A stretch of DNA of 7,171 nt from Actinomycetota bacterium. Lineage in GTDB: Bacteria > Actinomycetota > Actinomycetes > Mycobacteriales > Mycobacteriaceae. The notes beneath the pieces were generated by a model. That model was not told where the DNA came from, made no database searches, and was given only the letters and a program-made list of their open reading frames with translations. Location of the stretch: the NCBI GenBank assembly GCA_005787665.1, contig SYAB01000294.1, forward strand, positions 1-7,171, given 5' to 3'. Positions 6,068-7,171 of the stretch are shown piece by piece (within the stretch, counting starts at the first letter, position 1; each line of letters begins with the position of its first letter). The translations under genes and the position numbers were made by a program.

Positions 6068-6472
6068 ATGACTCACGCCGTCGACGCCAAACTCGAGCAG
6101 TTCTCCGCGCCCGTGCTGGGCCTGTTCCGGATCATCATCGGCCTCTTGTTCGCCCTTCACGGCACGGCCAAGCTGTTCGGCTGGCCGGCGACCAAGGGCG
6201 GCATGGTGCCGTTCGGAACATGGCCGTTCTGGTGGGCCGGTCTGATCGAACTGGTGGTGGGACTACTGGTGGCGCTCGGCCTGCTGACCCGGCTGGCTGC
6301 GCTTCTCGGTTCGGGCACCATGGCCTTCGCCTACTTCACCGAACACCAACCCGACGGGCTGCTGCCGATCCAGAACGGCGGCGAACTGGCGGTGCTGTAC
6401 TGCTTCGCCTTCCTGCTGATCGCCTTTGCCGGACCCGGGTCCTTCGCCGTCCAGGGATCCCAGCGAACCTGA
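6068..6472 (+). CDS. DoxX-family membrane protein
   Basis: A 134-residue protein with four likely membrane helices at about 15-38, 53-75, 76-91 and 104-123. This is the usual size and layout of the DoxX family (PF07681). Family-type features are LGLFRIIIGLLFALHGTAKL at 17-36, with Arg21 and His31-Gly32 in the first helix, and Glu61 in the second helix (WWAGLIELVVGLLVALGLLT). DoxX proteins sit in the cytoplasmic membrane. Their role is poorly defined; in mycobacteria a DoxX protein has been linked to a membrane-associated oxidoreductase complex for oxidative stress defence, and others to quinone or thiosulfate metabolism. The start is ATG 6068, with a -10-like hexamer 6 nt upstream and no Shine-Dalgarno. 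Its stop TGA overlaps an ATG (TGATG at 6470-6474) in the frame of the next gene, so the two are probably co-expressed. It carries no visible redox cofactor motif. Confidence 0.9.
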   Translation: MTHAVDAKLEQFSAPVLGLFRIIIGLLFALHGTAKLFGWPATKGGMVPFGTWPFWWAGLIELVVGLLVALGLLTRLAALLGSGTMAFAYFTEHQPDGLLPIQNGGELAVLYCFAFLLIAFAGPGSFAVQGSQRT

Positions 6473-6489
6473 TGGCCGACGCCCGGGGC

Positions 6490-6493
6490 AGGA
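6490..6493 (+). promoter_or_regulatory. Ribosome binding site (AGGA) supporting the start at 6499
   Basis: AGGA within GGGGCAGGACTCCC lies 5 nt before the ATG at 6499. It is better placed than anything before the in-frame ATGs at 6472 or 6508, and therefore decides the start chosen for the acyl-CoA dehydrogenase. Confidence 0.45.
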
Positions 6494-6498
6494 CTCCC

Positions 6499-7171
6499 AT
6501 GCGGTCGATGTTGATATCTCGCCGCGATCTGGACTTCCTGCTCTACGACTGGCTGCTGATCGAGGAGTTGCCCAAACGCGAGCGATTCGCCGAGCACTCC
6601 CGCGAGACGTTCGACGCAGTGCTCGAGTTGTGCGAACAGTTGGCCACGCGATTTTTCGCCAACCACAACAAGAAGAGCGACGCCCACGAGCCGACCTTCG
6701 ACGGGAAGGTGGTCAGCGTCATCCCTGAGGTCAAACAAGCCCTCGACGCCGTGGCCGCCGCCGATGTGATCGCGATGGCGATGGATGAGGGTCTCGGGGG
6801 CGCACAGTTGCCCGTCGCCGTCGCCCAGGCCGCCTTCGCCTGGTTCGCCGCGGCCAACGTCAGCACGGCCGGCTATCTGATGTTGACCATGGCCAACGCC
6901 AACCTGCTGGCGACGTTTGGCACCGCCGAGCAGATCGAGACCTTCGTCAAACCCATGCTGGCCGGCCGGTTCTCCGGAACCATGGCGCTCTCGGAGACCC
7001 AGGCCGGGTCCTCGCTGGCCGACATCACCACCCGTGCCGAACCACAGCCCGACGGCAGCTACCGGCTCTTCGGCTCCAAGATGTGGATCTCCGGGGCCGA
7101 GCACGAGATGACCGAGAACATCGTCAACCTTGTCCTGGCGAAGATCCCCGGCGGCCCGCCAGGTACCAAGG
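6499..7171 (+). CDS. Acyl-CoA dehydrogenase of the long DmdC/FadE5-type, N-terminal 224 residues; 3' part outside window
   Basis: The open frame continues through the right edge. It opens with LISRRDLDFLLYDWLLIEEL (5-24), as in the roughly 600-residue acyl-CoA dehydrogenases that carry an extra C-terminal domain, a group that includes FadE5 and 3-methylmercaptopropionyl-CoA dehydrogenase DmdC. Family signs are EPTFDGKVVSVIPEVKQA at 64-81, LSETQAGSS at 164-172 in the FAD/substrate signature position, GSKMWISGAEHEMTENIVNL at 192-211, and a closing LAKIPGGPPGTK, which is typical of the subgroup. The signature has Ser172 where Asp is usual. The catalytic Glu is outside the window. The predicted reaction is FAD-dependent alpha-beta dehydrogenation of an acyl-CoA in the cytoplasm; chain length cannot be told. 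In-frame ATGs at 6472 (overlapping the DoxX stop) and 6508 are alternative starts. It differs clearly from the acyl-CoA dehydrogenase at the left edge, so the two are not a recent duplication. Confidence 0.92.
   Translation, partial: MRSMLISRRDLDFLLYDWLLIEELPKRERFAEHSRETFDAVLELCEQLATRFFANHNKKSDAHEPTFDGKVVSVIPEVKQALDAVAAADVIAMAMDEGLGGAQLPVAVAQAAFAWFAAANVSTAGYLMLTMANANLLATFGTAEQIETFVKPMLAGRFSGTMALSETQAGSSLADITTRAEPQPDGSYRLFGSKMWISGAEHEMTENIVNLVLAKIPGGPPGTK

Noticed and set aside
6331..7104. 257-codon minus-strand frame opposite the DoxX and acyl-CoA dehydrogenase genes
   Set aside because: It spans two confidently identified plus-strand genes and has no family resemblance of its own.

Overview
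The window is high-GC, densely coded actinobacterial chromosome, most likely from a Mycobacterium or Mycolicibacterium species. This is inferred from strongly GC-biased codon use, two different FadE-type acyl-CoA dehydrogenases, a secreted Ala/Pro-rich DUF1254 protein, and leading genes that lack a Shine-Dalgarno but have a TANNNT hexamer 6 nt before the ATG, the usual mycobacterial leaderless pattern. No RNA genes, insertion sequences, CRISPR arrays or phage genes were seen. No stretch over 300 bases lacks a gene.

The layout is two divergent gene sets around a 145-bp control region (3301-3445). Leftward (minus strand), in transcription order: an ornithine cyclodeaminase/mu-crystallin family protein (3300-2341), an exported DUF1254/DUF1214 protein with a long Ala-rich linker (2293-494), and an acyl-CoA dehydrogenase that runs off the left edge (471-1). 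Gaps are 47 and 22 bp, so this looks like one operon.

Rightward (plus strand): an SLC13/DASS-like anion permease (3446-4975), a membrane-anchored PF04392-like solute-binding protein (4972-5988) joined to it by an ATGA stop/start overlap, then after 79 bp a DoxX-family membrane protein (6068-6472) and a second, DmdC/FadE5-type acyl-CoA dehydrogenase (from about 6499) that runs off the right edge. The last two are also close enough to be co-translated. Both end genes are cut by the window.

The most unusual feature is the permease/binding-protein pair. A secondary-transporter permease is translationally coupled to an extracytoplasmic binding protein of the ABC type, with no ABC permease or ATPase in view. 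This suggests a binding-protein-assisted secondary transporter, or a surface sensor for the transported solute. With flanking acyl-CoA dehydrogenases and an OCD-family oxidoreductase, the locus could import and oxidise an organic acid or acyl compound. That is inference: the substrate cannot be read from the sequence. Two perfect inverted repeats in the divergent region are candidate operators for shared control.
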